Origin: Natronoglycomyces albus
GTDB taxonomy: Bacteria; Actinomycetota; Actinomycetes; Mycobacteriales; Micromonosporaceae
Length of the DNA stretch: 64,000 nt
Direction: 5' to 3'
Assembly (NCBI RefSeq): GCF_016925535.1
Contig: NZ_CP070496.1
Location: forward strand, 1,426,001-1,490,000
The position numbers and the translations under genes are program-made. Shown in pieces: positions 9,517 through 19,018 of this stretch (the first letter of the stretch is position 1; the number at the start of each line of letters is the position of its first letter). The notes below the pieces were generated by a model that was not told the DNA's origin, searched no databases, and saw only the letters and a list, made by a program, of their open reading frames with translations.

Positions 9517-10185
9517 TCAGTTTTGGCTTTCGTCATTGAATTTCGCGCCGTTGTTTCCGGCGACGAGAGAGTTCACAATCGCTTCGATGGCGAAGGCGGT
9601 AGAGCGGGGCAGATCGACGGTGCTGTCGTCGAGCAGCCATTGAATTTGCAGCCCGTCCATGACCCCGATGATGGCTGAGGCGGCCGTCTCCACTTGCTCG
9701 TCTTCGGGCATGTTGTCCGGGTCGCACAGTTGCCGTAGTGATCGGGCCACCATGATGCGTAGCTCGGCGAAACGGTCACGAAAATAGTCGTGCCCTGGGT
9801 GGCCGTCGGTGACTGATTCGGCCGAAAGCACGGCGTAGGTTTGCACTATTCCGGGCCGTTCGGTATTACGGCGTGCGGTGGTGACCAGGTGTTTGAACAG
9901 GTCTAGGCCTTCGGGAGGGTGACGGCCTTCCAGGTGTTCCACATCGACTTGGTCGCGGAAGTCCAGCACTTCCAATAGCAGTTGATGTTTTGAGCCGAAG
10001 TGGTGCAGGATTCCGGCGTGGGTCATTCCCACTTGTTCGGCTATGTCGATGAGGGAGCCGTTGTGGTAGCCCTTGATGCCAAAGATCTCTGAGGCGGCCC
10101 GGAGGATGTCGCGGCGTCGGTCGCGGGTGCGTCGGCTGCGTGGTGTGTCGTCGGTGCTGGGCACGTCAAATTGGTCGGTCACCAC
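9517..10185 (-). CDS. TetR-family transcriptional regulator
   Basis: The N-terminal domain reads RRRDILRAASEIFGIKGYHN, then SLIDIAEQVGMTHAGILHHF and GSKHQLLLEVL, the canonical TetR helix-turn-helix at about residues 25-70. The C-terminal ligand domain resembles regulators with the TetR_C_6-like pattern but no ligand can be inferred. Two adjacent GTG codons at 10183-10185 and 10180-10182 are the likely starts; a TTG five codons upstream is less plausible. No strong Shine-Dalgarno is visible, so it may be leaderless. It converges with the GH15 gene. Confidence 0.88.
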   Translation of the reverse strand: MVTDQFDVPSTDDTPRSRRTRDRRRDILRAASEIFGIKGYHNGSLIDIAEQVGMTHAGILHHFGSKHQLLLEVLDFRDQVDVEHLEGRHPPEGLDLFKHLVTTARRNTERPGIVQTYAVLSAESVTDGHPGHDYFRDRFAELRIMVARSLRQLCDPDNMPEDEQVETAASAIIGVMDGLQIQWLLDDSTVDLPRSTAFAIEAIVNSLVAGNNGAKFNDESQN

Positions 10186-10214
10186 TCTATGGTAAAGCAA
10201 TCGAAGTCCAACAC

Positions 10215-10496
10215 TTACTGAGCTGTAAGTATGTCGGGAATGGACTTATGATCGCGCCCATGCTGGAAACAGGCAACCGACCGGTGGGGCTCCCGATCGG
10301 CAAAGACGGTGCTGCCCAGGGCAGGCACCGTCTTTGCGCAGTCGTCGAAAGCGTGGCCGCAGCGTGGCTCGAAGGGACAACCGGTCGGACGCTTCGCTAG
10401 ATCTGGGGGAGAGCCGGGATAGCCTTGGGTCGGCCTGATCCGGTCTTGGCCACGGGACCTCTCTGCAAAGCGGTTGCCAGAGTCAGGTCCTTGCAC
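10215..10496 (-). pseudogene. C-terminal fragment of a peptide ABC transporter ATPase
   Basis: The stretch GYPGSPPDLAKRPTGCPFEP followed by RCGHAFDDCAKTVPAL and later HRSVACFQHG is the characteristic C-terminal cysteine-containing extension of oligopeptide/dipeptide transporter ATPases (OppD/DppD/OppF type). It is normally about 60-80 residues beyond the nucleotide-binding domain. The ATPase domain itself, with Walker motifs, is absent on both sides, so this is a gene remnant. The region contains a perfect 12-bp stem hairpin. Confidence 0.65.
10301..10336. terminator. Hairpin (possible terminator) inside the oppD remnant
   Basis: CAAAGACGGTGC at 10301-10312 pairs perfectly with GCACCGTCTTTG at 10325-10336, with TGCC/GGCA extending the stem inwards. 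It would form a stable stem on either strand. It sits downstream of nothing intact, so its present role is unclear. Confidence 0.5.
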
Positions 10497-10705
10497 GAGG
10501 TGGCGGGCGCCTCAGTCCCAGGGTCGAAGCTTTCGTCCTGGCCTTGCCATTTCGGCATGAGAACCACTTCGGTCAGCGTCGCCAGATCAAGTCTCGGCAG
10601 AAGCTCGATGCGTGCGGAATCTAGCCAGCTAACTCCTCAGCTGGCTAGATTCCCCGTGAATGTCAGGAGTTGTTTTGGCAACCGCACATCGACAGCCGCA
10701 AGTGG

Positions 10706-11146
10706 TCAATCCGCAAGGACGAACTCCACTGTGGCCGACTCCCGTTCGGAAACATCGACGTCCTTGGCCAGCGACTCCTCAGTGGCATTGGGCTCGGCCA
10801 TGATCGTGAACTCATAGGTCCCCGGTGGCAACCCGCTGAACTCATGCTCGCCGTTGCTATCGGTGAAGATGGCTATCTCCGGGAAAGCATGCGGGGGATC
10901 AGTATCGATCGCCGCCGGTTGCACAAATACCCCTTCCACAGCATTGCCCTCTGCGTCGACCACCGAAACGGTGATAGTGGCACCTTCGTCGTTTCGCGAA
11001 GGTGGAGGTTGGGCATCATCATGGTCCGACACCGCCTGATCGGGGCCATCGTTGTTGCCTGGTGTGGCCTCTTCGCCACATGAGGCCATCATCAATGCTG
11101 CGGTAGGGAGAAATAGGACGCTCAAGAGTCGCAAGGTTTTCCTCAT
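10706..11146 (-). CDS. Lipoprotein with carboxypeptidase-regulatory-like (prealbumin-like) domain
   Basis: The start at 11144-11146 gives a 146-residue precursor with the signal MRKTLRLLSVLFLPTAALMM followed by ASC, a lipobox. After a short acidic, low-complexity linker comes a beta-sandwich domain of the carboxypeptidase-regulatory/SpaA type: ITVSVVDAEGNAVEGVFV, IFTDSNGEHEFSGLPPGTYE and a final beta-strand rich segment. Such domains are usually passive surface modules. An in-frame upstream ORF exists, but the signal sequence fixes the start. It is divergent from the beta-lactamase-like gene, with about 340 bp between them. Confidence 0.75.
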   Translation of the reverse strand: MRKTLRLLSVLFLPTAALMMASCGEEATPGNNDGPDQAVSDHDDAQPPPSRNDEGATITVSVVDAEGNAVEGVFVQPAAIDTDPPHAFPEIAIFTDSNGEHEFSGLPPGTYEFTIMAEPNATEESLAKDVDVSERESATVEFVLAD

Positions 11147-11484
11147 GCCCTTTGGACGCCCTACGGGTGTCACCGGTTCCCTACATCGGGTCATAAGAGC
11201 GGCTCGATAGCAAGTAAACAGGGGCGTTGTTACGGGCACGGATGGTTGTCTCGACGATGTAGTCTGGACGTTTTCCCAGGCCAATCGAGCGTGGGCCGCT
11301 CCAGCGCAGTCGATTGCATTGGTATGCGCGCCCAGTCGGAAATTTCCCCTTTGCGGCTTGTATGCCGCAGATGTCGGTGCAAAGATTGACCCGGTGTGTG
11401 CTCTATGCGGCGCACCCTCGCGGCTTGCCTACCTCTGAGCGTTGGCAGGTTCTCCACTCACGATTAGCTCCGGCGGAGGATTCA

Positions 11485-12405
11485 ATGATACGAAAGGTTC
11501 TCACTCGGCGGCGTTTCACCAAAGGGCTAGCGGCTGCGGCTTTGCTGGCGCCGTTGGCGGCCTGTGGCCGAGACCAAGCGGTGACGAATGCCGAGCCGTC
11601 TCCGTTTGAACCGGAGTCAACTCAGCGCACTGCGGACTTTGTGAAACTGGAAGACTCCTTCGGTGCTGTCCTGGGCCTCTACGCCCTTGACACCGGAACG
11701 GGGCGGGAACTGAGCCATCATCCTGATGAACGATTCGGGTACGCCTCCACGTTCAAAGCCCTCTTGGCGGGGGCCATCTTGCGTGAATACACCCTGGAGC
11801 AGATGGATGAGATCGTCGAGTACTCCCATGCGGATCTTGTCGCGCATTCCCCAATCGCTGAGCAGCACGTTGATACTGGCATGAGCATGTACGACCTATG
11901 TGAGGCAACTGTCCGCTACAGCGATAACGCCGCGGCCAATCTGTTGCTGGCGAAGCTCGACGGGCCTGCTGGGTTGAATGCCGTGCTGAAGGAACTCGGT
12001 GATGATGTCACCAGAATGGAACGCTACGAGCCGGGCATGAGTGACATCGTGGAAGGCGATACGCGAGACACGACCACCCCGCGCGCTTTTGCCGATAACC
12101 TGCGTGCTTTCGTTCTGGGCGATGTCTTGGAAGATACTGAGCGTGAAACGTTGACCCAGTGGCTGCGGACCAACGTCACCGGAGGAGAATTGATTGCGGC
12201 CGGGGTTCCAGAGGATTGGGTCGTCGGTAGCAAGACTGGAATGGGCGCGACCTACGGCATTCGCAACAACATTGGAGTTGCCTGGCCGCCCTCTTCAGAG
12301 CCGATTGTCATGGCGATTATGTCGAAATACCCGGACCAGGACGCTGAGCATGACAACGCTTTGATAGCGCGAGCTGCCGCCATCGTGGCCGATGAGTTTG
12401 GCTAA
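11485..12405 (+). CDS. Class A beta-lactamase-like serine hydrolase, Tat lipoprotein
   Basis: The ATG at 11485 follows GGCGGAGG. The 306-residue protein starts with a twin-arginine motif (TRRRFTKGL) leading to LAPLAAC, so it should be exported by Tat and lipidated at Cys27. The penicillin-binding fold motifs are present: Ser88-Thr-Phe-Lys91, Ser146-Asp-Asn148 and Lys250-Thr-Gly252. The general base Glu of class A enzymes aligns at Glu182 in RYEPGMSD, where the usual ELN asparagine is replaced by serine. The catalytic core is otherwise complete. Hydrolysis of beta-lactams is the known family activity; the altered omega loop means activity needs testing. Confidence 0.88.
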   Translation: MIRKVLTRRRFTKGLAAAALLAPLAACGRDQAVTNAEPSPFEPESTQRTADFVKLEDSFGAVLGLYALDTGTGRELSHHPDERFGYASTFKALLAGAILREYTLEQMDEIVEYSHADLVAHSPIAEQHVDTGMSMYDLCEATVRYSDNAAANLLLAKLDGPAGLNAVLKELGDDVTRMERYEPGMSDIVEGDTRDTTTPRAFADNLRAFVLGDVLEDTERETLTQWLRTNVTGGELIAAGVPEDWVVGSKTGMGATYGIRNNIGVAWPPSSEPIVMAIMSKYPDQDAEHDNALIARAAAIVADEFG

Positions 12406-12497
12406 AGACGGGCCCTGCTGGGCCTGAAGCATGGCATGTAGTTGAGGCAACACAGGGCGGGAAGAGTTTCAGCCCTGACCACCACTTAATCGGCACC

Positions 12498-12546
12498 GTG
12501 CGCATTCGGCCAATTAAGGTTGAACCGAATGCGCACTCTAATCGCG
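12498..12546. terminator. Bidirectional hairpin between convergent genes
   Basis: GTGCGCATTCGG at 12498-12509 pairs perfectly with CCGAATGCGCAC at 12535-12546 across a 25-base loop. It lies between the 3' ends of the rightward beta-lactamase-like gene and the leftward protease gene and probably stops both. Confidence 0.65.
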
Positions 12547-12591
12547 CTCGAAGACTCAGTGTGCGAAAACTGACTCTGATGAGACTACGAC

Positions 12592-13593
12592 TTAGGCGTT
12601 GCGCCAAGTGATGAAGTTATTGAAAGCTCCTTGTGTGATGCGTGGACCGTAATTGTGGTTGCCCCACGGTGTGGGTTGTCCCTGCCAGATGCCGTAGGCG
12701 TGCACGGAAATTCCGCAGACTCCGCAGGTGCTGTTGATGAGATAGATTGGTCCGCCGCTGTGTCCACCCACGGTGTCGTTACGGTAGAAAAGCTGCAAAT
12801 CGTGGCTGTGACGGATCTGGTCGGTGCTCATCCACTGTTGACCGGTCGGCTTGTCACCCGGGTATCCCCGGTTATAGCTGGTGGTGCCGTTGTAGGACGC
12901 GGTCTGCCAACGGAAGCCATACGTTCCAGTGGCGTTTCCGACATTGCAGTTTAGTTTTCCGGCCCCGTAGTCATAGGATGAGTTGCCGTTCTGGGTCCAG
13001 CCGACCACTGAGTGGAAGCTGGTGAAGGAGCACGACCCGTATGGAGTGCTGCCCCCGTCACGGCCGGGCCACGCTAGATACTGATTGCGTGGGTACCAGC
13101 TGCCGTTGGGGCCGCCGGAGTGCAGGCAGTGCCCGGCGGTGATCACCGTGTCAGGGCCGATCAGCCAGCCCGTGCAATAGTTGCCTCCGTTGCGGGTGAT
13201 GTTGACGGTCGCACTAGCCGGAAATGACGTGGCCGGTGAGACACGTACGCGATCATCCGAGCCGATAATGCTATCGACGTTGTATTCATCGGGAAGGGCC
13301 ACGGCGGGGCCTAGGTGAGTGTGTTCGTATGGGGAACGGAAGTCGACTCCGGAGAGCTTTGCGTCGGGGTCTGGGGCCGAGGACCGGACCATTTCGGTGC
13401 TGCCGATTGATTCCGCTAGAGCCTGCATCTCATCGGCTTCGACGATAGTTCCATCGTCGGAGACGGCTGTGTACGGACTGAGCGAGTCGAGATCCTTCTC
13501 GACTTCGGCCAGATCTGCTGAGGCGCTAGCCGACGCGAGAGTGACGGCTAGTAGTGCCGCCGAGGTAATCGCGATGGTTCGTTTTGTGCGCAT
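12592..13593 (-). CDS. Secreted trypsin-like/V8-like serine protease
   Basis: The start at 13591-13593 gives a 333-residue precursor with the signal peptide MRTKRTIAITSAALLAVTLA ending SASA, then a pro-region of about 100 residues. The S1 catalytic triad is visible: His in VITAGHCLHS, Asp in NSSYDYGAGKL, and Ser in TVGGHSGGPIYL. Cysteines near His (NYCTGWLIG and AGHC) and in STCGVCGI suggest disulfides. The layout is like glutamyl endopeptidase (V8-like, S1B) relatives secreted by actinobacteria. The longer in-frame ORF reaching 13776 is not needed because the signal peptide defines the start. Confidence 0.9.
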   Translation of the reverse strand: MRTKRTIAITSAALLAVTLASASASADLAEVEKDLDSLSPYTAVSDDGTIVEADEMQALAESIGSTEMVRSSAPDPDAKLSGVDFRSPYEHTHLGPAVALPDEYNVDSIIGSDDRVRVSPATSFPASATVNITRNGGNYCTGWLIGPDTVITAGHCLHSGGPNGSWYPRNQYLAWPGRDGGSTPYGSCSFTSFHSVVGWTQNGNSSYDYGAGKLNCNVGNATGTYGFRWQTASYNGTTSYNRGYPGDKPTGQQWMSTDQIRHSHDLQLFYRNDTVGGHSGGPIYLINSTCGVCGISVHAYGIWQGQPTPWGNHNYGPRITQGAFNNFITWRNA

Positions 13594-14275
13594 GGGTGGG
13601 CTTGTCCCTTCTGTGGGGTCAATTGCCTTGTCGGCCTCCTGGGAGAGGGATGCGCCGACACGGTTGGGGTCACCGACCGATATAGATTGGCGTTCGCAAA
13701 GGGGGATAAGCAATCTAGGGGACACTACCGGCCGATGTTGTTTTTCTACCGGATGCGCGACGCTACGTAAACCCACACTTTACGCAGAGGCATGAAGGGT
13801 GCCACTGGTGATGTGTAGGGAGTCTCCGCAGGTGAAGATTGTGCAATGCGAGAAGGATGGGATATAGCCGCAAAGCGACATTGCGGAATTTTCGCAAGCG
13901 GCAACTAGACAATAATTCTTCTGAGAATTATTGGGCGGTAAGGGATCGGGCTAGAATAGTTGATGTTACTCCTTCCAGCCCGGTGTACTCAGTTCACTAC
14001 AGGCACTCAGTCAACGGAGCAGAAACACCATTACCGAACAACACAGAGACTCAATTGCGAACCCCTCAAGGTTCACCGTTGCCCCATGGCCGCTGCGTCT
14101 CCTTGGGCTCAAGCCTCGATGAGTCACCGGGGATCATGCGAAATCGGAACGGAAGGCGATGAGCGCGGATCGTTATTGACAGTGGAGCGGAAAGGTAACC
14201 GCTTGCTAAATCAACTCTTGGCTCGGCCGTGCCTAGATGAGACAGAGCCACCTAAAGGTGCCATGAAAGCATGAG
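13594..14275. other. Long intergenic stretch with hairpin
   Basis: No convincing gene: the small open frames here have no recognisable motif and overlap one another. A perfect 10-bp hairpin (CAATAATTCT, loop TCTG, AGAATTATTG) lies at 13910-13933 and could be an operator or attenuator. The protease promoter must lie in the left part. A copy of the dispersed repeat begins at the right edge. Confidence 0.5.
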
Positions 14276-14357
14276 ACTTATGCAAAAGGCGTTCTCATCG
14301 GCTCGTTCAACTGCGTAAACTTCGTCCCCTGCGCCTTTGAATGTGCACTTTTGCATC
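14276..14357. repeat. Dispersed ~82-bp repeat, copy 3
   Basis: CTTATGCAAAAGGC at the left, CGGCTCGTTCAACTGCGTAAA and CTTCGTCCCCTGCGCCTTTGA in the centre, and CTTTTGCAT at the right match the inverted copy at 5706-5799 nearly base for base in the interior. It lies at the 3' side of the K+ channel gene. Confidence 0.65.
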
Positions 14358-14379
14358 GGCCTTCATGATTTCCGGGAAC

Positions 14380-16095
14380 TCAGGGGCGGCGCGGAGATCG
14401 ATGGGCTCGCTGCTTGACATAGCGCTTTCGGAACTTCAACTCATCGTGCCGGTTTCCCATGACCAGGACTGAAGCGGTGTTCTGGGCGCTAATCACACTG
14501 TCGGCGTCAAGAAAATCTCCGCCGGTGCTCATCGCGGCCACGATATAGCAGCCAGTCTCGTGGAAGATGTCAAGGTCGTGGAGACGTTGCCCGATAAGGT
14601 GTGGAGTCACCGGCACCTCAAACAACTCAATACCTTCCACCACGACGATCCGCCGACCTATATTGAGCGCGTTCCACATCGCGGTCGCGCCGATCGCCGC
14701 ATAGGACAAAACGCCATCGGCCCCAGCTCGACGCAACGTGGACACGTTCGACTCGTCCACGGCCCGAGCCACGATTTGAACATCAGAGCGAAGCCGTCGA
14801 CAATACAGCGCGAGGTAAACATTCATGTCGTCCTCATGGGTGGTGACCAGGACGGCCGAGGCCTCATCGAATCCCGCCTCGTTGAGGACACTTATTTCCG
14901 CCGCGTCTCCCAATACCATCGGAGTAGAAGCGGGCACCCGGCCCTCCTGACGCTCAATCACCACGTGTGGAACGCCCAGGTCCGCCAAAGTCCGTGCCGC
15001 CGCCCGCCCCACCCGGCCGCCACCGACGATGATGACAGGCTGCTCGACCTTATGCGGGACGGCATAGGCTTTCTCATAGGCGTGGAGTTGGCTGTCAGTA
15101 CCGGCCAGAATCAGCGACGAATGGTCGGTGATGACCGTGTTTGGAAGTGGAGCCTCCAGCTGACCGTGTTCGATCACCGCCAGTATGCGGATACCGCAAT
15201 ATGATTCGGCCGCGATATCGCCCAGCTGGCGCCCCACCAGCTCGGTGCCGATAACCCCAGCTTCAGCGATAATGGTGGCTCCATATTGTCCGAGCACATG
15301 GGTACGCCCCGATGTGCCCAGCACTCGATGCGCCATCGCGCTACCCAGATAGCTTGCCAGTTGGATGACCTGAGTGCTACCAGCCAACCCAAGCACATCG
15401 ACGGACGCCTCCCGATCGGCTGTCACCGAGATGACAACATTCTGGTCAATCTCACGCACCGTGAAGGCGATATTGGTATTGGTCGTGTCAGGAAGCGTCG
15501 CAGTCACCATCGCGGCGCGTTCGATCCCGGCGCGAACATAGGTCCGTGGCGAGTCAAGAGGCCCCACCATCGTCTTGTATCCAATGTGTCCCATCGCGAT
15601 CGCGGTCTTTGGCTGGTCCACGATGACCACATATGGCACTTGTGCTCGCCGCGCACGGGCAATAAGGGCCTGACTGATGGAGTCAAGAGAGGTCAAGACG
15701 ATGTGACCGCGCATGTCGCCCGGAGCTCGACGCGGAGCTCGCGCGTCCTCTTGCTGCCGTAGCCAAGGAGCGATGATCAGCCGTACGACCACAAAGGGAA
15801 GCAGGATGAAAATGAACAATGCTCCGGTGAAGACTACGAAGATCGAATAGATGCGTCCCAGGTCCGATACAAACGTGATGTCCCCGAAACCCAAAGTCGA
15901 CATCGTTGACACGGTCCAGTAGAAGCCGCTGACCCAGCTGTACGAACGTCCCTCAAGACTCATCAAATAGTGGAAGACAACGGTGTGAACCGTCATCATG
16001 ACAAGCAAGGCAGTGAAGATGGTGACGACCAGTCGCGTCTCCCAACGCTGGAACTTCGTCAACATCCAGGTGACAGCCTCCCCCAGCACATGCAC
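14380..16095 (-). CDS. Potassium channel with two TrkA-N/RCK domains
   Basis: The 571-residue membrane protein has TM1 at about 22-46, a pore loop with the K+ filter variant TLGFGDI (in STMSTLGFGDITF, about 68-80) and TM2 at about 88-113, the two-helix KcsA-like pore. Two Rossmann-type RCK domains follow: one starts HIVLTSLDSISQALIARA and the other reads VIIVGGGRVGRAAARTLA with downstream HVVIERQEG, the typical nucleotide-binding GxGxxG-Asp/Glu pattern. The family gates K+ flux by nucleotides, Ca2+ or redox. The filter reads GFGD rather than GYGD, seen in some bacterial channels. Confidence 0.9.
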   Translation of the reverse strand: MHVLGEAVTWMLTKFQRWETRLVVTIFTALLVMMTVHTVVFHYLMSLEGRSYSWVSGFYWTVSTMSTLGFGDITFVSDLGRIYSIFVVFTGALFIFILLPFVVVRLIIAPWLRQQEDARAPRRAPGDMRGHIVLTSLDSISQALIARARRAQVPYVVIVDQPKTAIAMGHIGYKTMVGPLDSPRTYVRAGIERAAMVTATLPDTTNTNIAFTVREIDQNVVISVTADREASVDVLGLAGSTQVIQLASYLGSAMAHRVLGTSGRTHVLGQYGATIIAEAGVIGTELVGRQLGDIAAESYCGIRILAVIEHGQLEAPLPNTVITDHSSLILAGTDSQLHAYEKAYAVPHKVEQPVIIVGGGRVGRAAARTLADLGVPHVVIERQEGRVPASTPMVLGDAAEISVLNEAGFDEASAVLVTTHEDDMNVYLALYCRRLRSDVQIVARAVDESNVSTLRRAGADGVLSYAAIGATAMWNALNIGRRIVVVEGIELFEVPVTPHLIGQRLHDLDIFHETGCYIVAAMSTGGDFLDADSVISAQNTASVLVMGNRHDELKFRKRYVKQRAHRSPRRP

Positions 16096-16399
16096 TCCCT
16101 CGCCTGGGCCCTATGAGAGTCAGCGTAGTCCAATCGGGCGCCCCGCCGCCTCGATTTAGGACCTTCCCCCATGCCTGACTACGGATCCGGCGCAACTGTT
16201 ACTACTGACAGCTGTGCCCTCCAACCTCCTGGCCCACTGTTGGGCAACCCAGGCACCGAGCCCACCTCCCAACCATGTGCCAAAGCGGACCGCGTCGCGG
16301 CCAGGCGGTCTCACCTGCGGCTGAGGCCACATACACCCCACACCCGGCTCATTGGGGGCTCGCGCTCACCAACTGACCGGAGCCGCGATGCGCGATCGG
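16096..16399. other. Intergenic region between two leftward genes
   Basis: About 300 bp containing the promoter region of the K+ channel gene. I see no gene or clear structural element; short open frames are out of register with any family. Confidence 0.4.
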
Positions 16400-16969
16400 T
16401 CACCCAGCACGGTGACAACCCTGCAAGTGATCGTCGACCATCCCGATCGCCTGCATCATCGCGTAGGCAGTCGTGGGCCCGACAAACGAGAACCCCCTTT
16501 TCTTGAGGTCCTTGGACAAAGCCTTTGACTCCGGCGTCGACGCCGGGACGTCACTCAACCACCGAGGTCGCCGACGGGGCTGGGGTTGGAACGACCACAA
16601 CAGGTCCTCAAGCGAGCCATCGAGCTCCAAAATCGCCCGCGCGTTGGCGATAGTCGCCAGTATTTTCGCTCGGTTGCGAACAATGCCCTCGTCAGCGAGG
16701 AGCCGTTCGACATCGCGGTCTGTATAGGCTGCCACCGACTCGATACGAAACTTGTCAAAGGCCGCACGGAAATTCTCCCGCTTACGCAGAATCGTGATCC
16801 AGGAGAGCCCCGACTGGAAAGCCTCGAGGCTGATGCGTTCAAACAACGCGTCATCTCCCGCGACCGCCCGCCCCCATTCGAAATCGTGGTACTGGCGATA
16901 TATCTCCGGCTCGCTACCCCATGGGCAGCGGGCCACACCGTCGGCTCCAACCACCGTGTCACCTTGCAT
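16400..16969 (-). CDS. tag: DNA-3-methyladenine glycosylase I
   Basis: The 189-residue protein matches Tag from the start: CPWGSEPEIYRQYHDFEWGR, LFERISLEAFQSGLSW followed by ITILRKRENFRAAF, and the later GFSFVGPTTAYAMMQAIGMV and DDHLQGCHR, where Cys and His residues bind the structural zinc together with N-terminal ones. Tag removes 3-methyladenine from alkylated DNA in the base excision repair pathway. The ATG at 16967-16969 is preceded by AAAGGGGG eight bases upstream, so it is preferred to the longer ORF. It is divergent from the FAD dehydrogenase gene. Confidence 0.93.
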   Translation of the reverse strand: MQGDTVVGADGVARCPWGSEPEIYRQYHDFEWGRAVAGDDALFERISLEAFQSGLSWITILRKRENFRAAFDKFRIESVAAYTDRDVERLLADEGIVRNRAKILATIANARAILELDGSLEDLLWSFQPQPRRRPRWLSDVPASTPESKALSKDLKKRGFSFVGPTTAYAMMQAIGMVDDHLQGCHRAG

Positions 16970-17178
16970 GATGAATCCCCCTTTGCCCGGCAATCCGTAC
17001 CCTCAGTCATACCCCGACGGTGTGACGTTCTGAGAGGCAACAACGTTGGCACCCCCGCCACCGACCCTGGCAGTTGCGCAGATCACCAACATCTGGTCAG
17101 ATACTCACAAGTAATGTCGATGTTGCCGTTCCCACACCGACGCGAGACCACGCGCCAACTGGGGGAGGGAGAACACCT

Positions 17179-18825
17179 GTGCAAACAGACGTCATCGTCG
17201 TTGGAACTGGGCTAGCAGGCCTCGTGGCCACGACCGAACTTGTGCGGGCGGGCAAAACCGTGACCCTGGTTGAGCAAGAACCGGAAAACTCACTCGGTGG
17301 TCAAGCATTCTGGTCCTTTGGAGGCCTTTTCCTAGTCGATTCTCCCGAACAACGACGCATGGGCATCCGGGACAGCACGGCGCTGGCATGGCAGGACTGG
17401 CAGGGAAGCGCCGGATTTGACCGTGATGTCGACGCCTGGCCCCGTCGGTGGGCAGAAGGATATGTGGATTTCGCCGCAGGCGAAAAGCGAGCCTGGTTGC
17501 GGTCACTAGGCGTCCGATTCTTCCCCGTCGTCGGTTGGGCCGAACGGGGCGGATACCTAGCGAGCGGACACGGCAACTCCGTGCCCCGCTTCCATATCGT
17601 CTGGGGGACAGGACCTACTCTCGTCGAAGCGTTCGCCGCGCAAGTGCGTGACGCGGCTGCCTCAGGTCAGGTCAAGCTCGCCTTTCGACACCAAGTCGAC
17701 GAGCTGGTTCTCTCGGGACCAGCCGTCACAGGGGTCCGGGGCAGCATCCTGGAACGATCGAAAGTGTCCAGAGGAGTTCCCTCGTCCCGGGTGGTGGTCG
17801 GGGAGTTCGACTTCAGCGCCGAGTCAGTAGTGGTTGCCTCTGGGGGAATGGGAGGAAATGTCGACCTCGTTCGCCGCAACTGGCCCAAACGGCTAGGCTC
17901 CGCCCCCAAACACATGCTCTCAGGCGTGCCAGCGCACGTCGATGGACGAATGCTCCACATTGCGCAAGCAGCGGGCGGGCAGTTGATCAATAGCGACCGG
18001 ATGTGGCACTACACCGAAGGGATCACAAACTGGGACCCGATTTGGCCCCAGCATGGCATCCGCATCCTTCCCGGCCCTTCATCATTGTGGTTGGACGCGA
18101 GGGGGAGACGTCTACCCGCGCCACTGTTCCCGGGCTTCGACACACTAGGGACGCTTGAATACATCATGCACACCGGATTCGAGCACACGTGGTTTGTTCT
18201 CACCCAAAAGATCCTAGAGAGGGAATTTGCCCTCTCCGGCTCCGAACAGAACCCTGACCTGACCGGCAAGAGCCTCCGACAATTGCTGAAACGGCTTGGT
18301 CCGGGGGCCCCGGCTCCGGTTGCGGCATTCACAGATCACGGAGCCGACTTTGTGGTGGCCGAGGAGCTTGATGATCTGGTGCGGCAGATGAACAGCCTGA
18401 CAGCAGAACCGCTCCTAGAGGCGAACGCGGTTCGACAAACCCTCGAGGCACGAGACCGAGAAGTGGCCAACGTGTTTGGGAAAGATCTGCAAATAATGGC
18501 GATGCGCCAAGCTCGACGCTACCGCGGTGATAAATACGTGCGGGTGGCGAAGCCACACCGACTACTTGACCCGAAAGCAGGCCCTTTGATCGGCGTCAAA
18601 CTCAACATTCTCACCCGAAAGACCCTCGGCGGCCTGCACACCAATCTCCACGGCCAAGTCCTCGACGCGCAGGGAAACATCGTGCCGGGGCTCTACGCGG
18701 CCGGGGAAGTGGCCGGATTCGGAGGTGGAGGCATGCACGGCTATCGGTCACTTGAGGGAACGTTCTTGGGCGGATGCCTGTATTCGGGGCGTCGAGTGGG
18801 CCAAGCGATCGCGCAAATTCTGTGA
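17179..18825 (+). CDS. FAD-binding dehydrogenase (flavocytochrome c/ketosteroid dehydrogenase-like)
   Basis: I take the GTG at 17179, preceded by GGGGAGGGAGA, giving 548 residues. The N-terminus TDVIVVGTGLAGLVATTELV has the dinucleotide-binding GxGxxG, followed by TVTLVEQEP and LGGQAFWSFGGLFLVDSPEQ. Near the C-terminus GLYAAGEVAGFGGGGMHGYR and LEGTFLGGCLYSGRRVG close the FAD fold. Actinobacterial relatives are annotated as FAD-dependent 3-ketosteroid dehydrogenase-like or simply FAD-binding dehydrogenase; the substrate is unknown. It is a stand-alone gene between the tag gene and the convergent DUF885 gene. Confidence 0.85.
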   Translation: MQTDVIVVGTGLAGLVATTELVRAGKTVTLVEQEPENSLGGQAFWSFGGLFLVDSPEQRRMGIRDSTALAWQDWQGSAGFDRDVDAWPRRWAEGYVDFAAGEKRAWLRSLGVRFFPVVGWAERGGYLASGHGNSVPRFHIVWGTGPTLVEAFAAQVRDAAASGQVKLAFRHQVDELVLSGPAVTGVRGSILERSKVSRGVPSSRVVVGEFDFSAESVVVASGGMGGNVDLVRRNWPKRLGSAPKHMLSGVPAHVDGRMLHIAQAAGGQLINSDRMWHYTEGITNWDPIWPQHGIRILPGPSSLWLDARGRRLPAPLFPGFDTLGTLEYIMHTGFEHTWFVLTQKILEREFALSGSEQNPDLTGKSLRQLLKRLGPGAPAPVAAFTDHGADFVVAEELDDLVRQMNSLTAEPLLEANAVRQTLEARDREVANVFGKDLQIMAMRQARRYRGDKYVRVAKPHRLLDPKAGPLIGVKLNILTRKTLGGLHTNLHGQVLDAQGNIVPGLYAAGEVAGFGGGGMHGYRSLEGTFLGGCLYSGRRVGQAIAQIL

Positions 18826-19018
18826 GGACGGCGTTGCCACCCCGATCAAGTCCAGAAGGCGCCCACACAACGTCGGGCAGTCACCCGCCAGGGGCCCGGA
18901 CCTAGGAACCAGCCAGGCCTGCGGTGAGCATCGACAGGTGCGGCCCGACCCAACACTCGGGTGGGCATTTCGGCCCCTGACCTCAGAGGGCCAGCCGAAG
19001 AGCCGGGCCGCTCGATCG

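Noticed and set aside
13839-14274. Two overlapping small rightward ORFs
   Set aside because: No motif, mutually overlapping frames and no ribosome-binding site; treated as intergenic.
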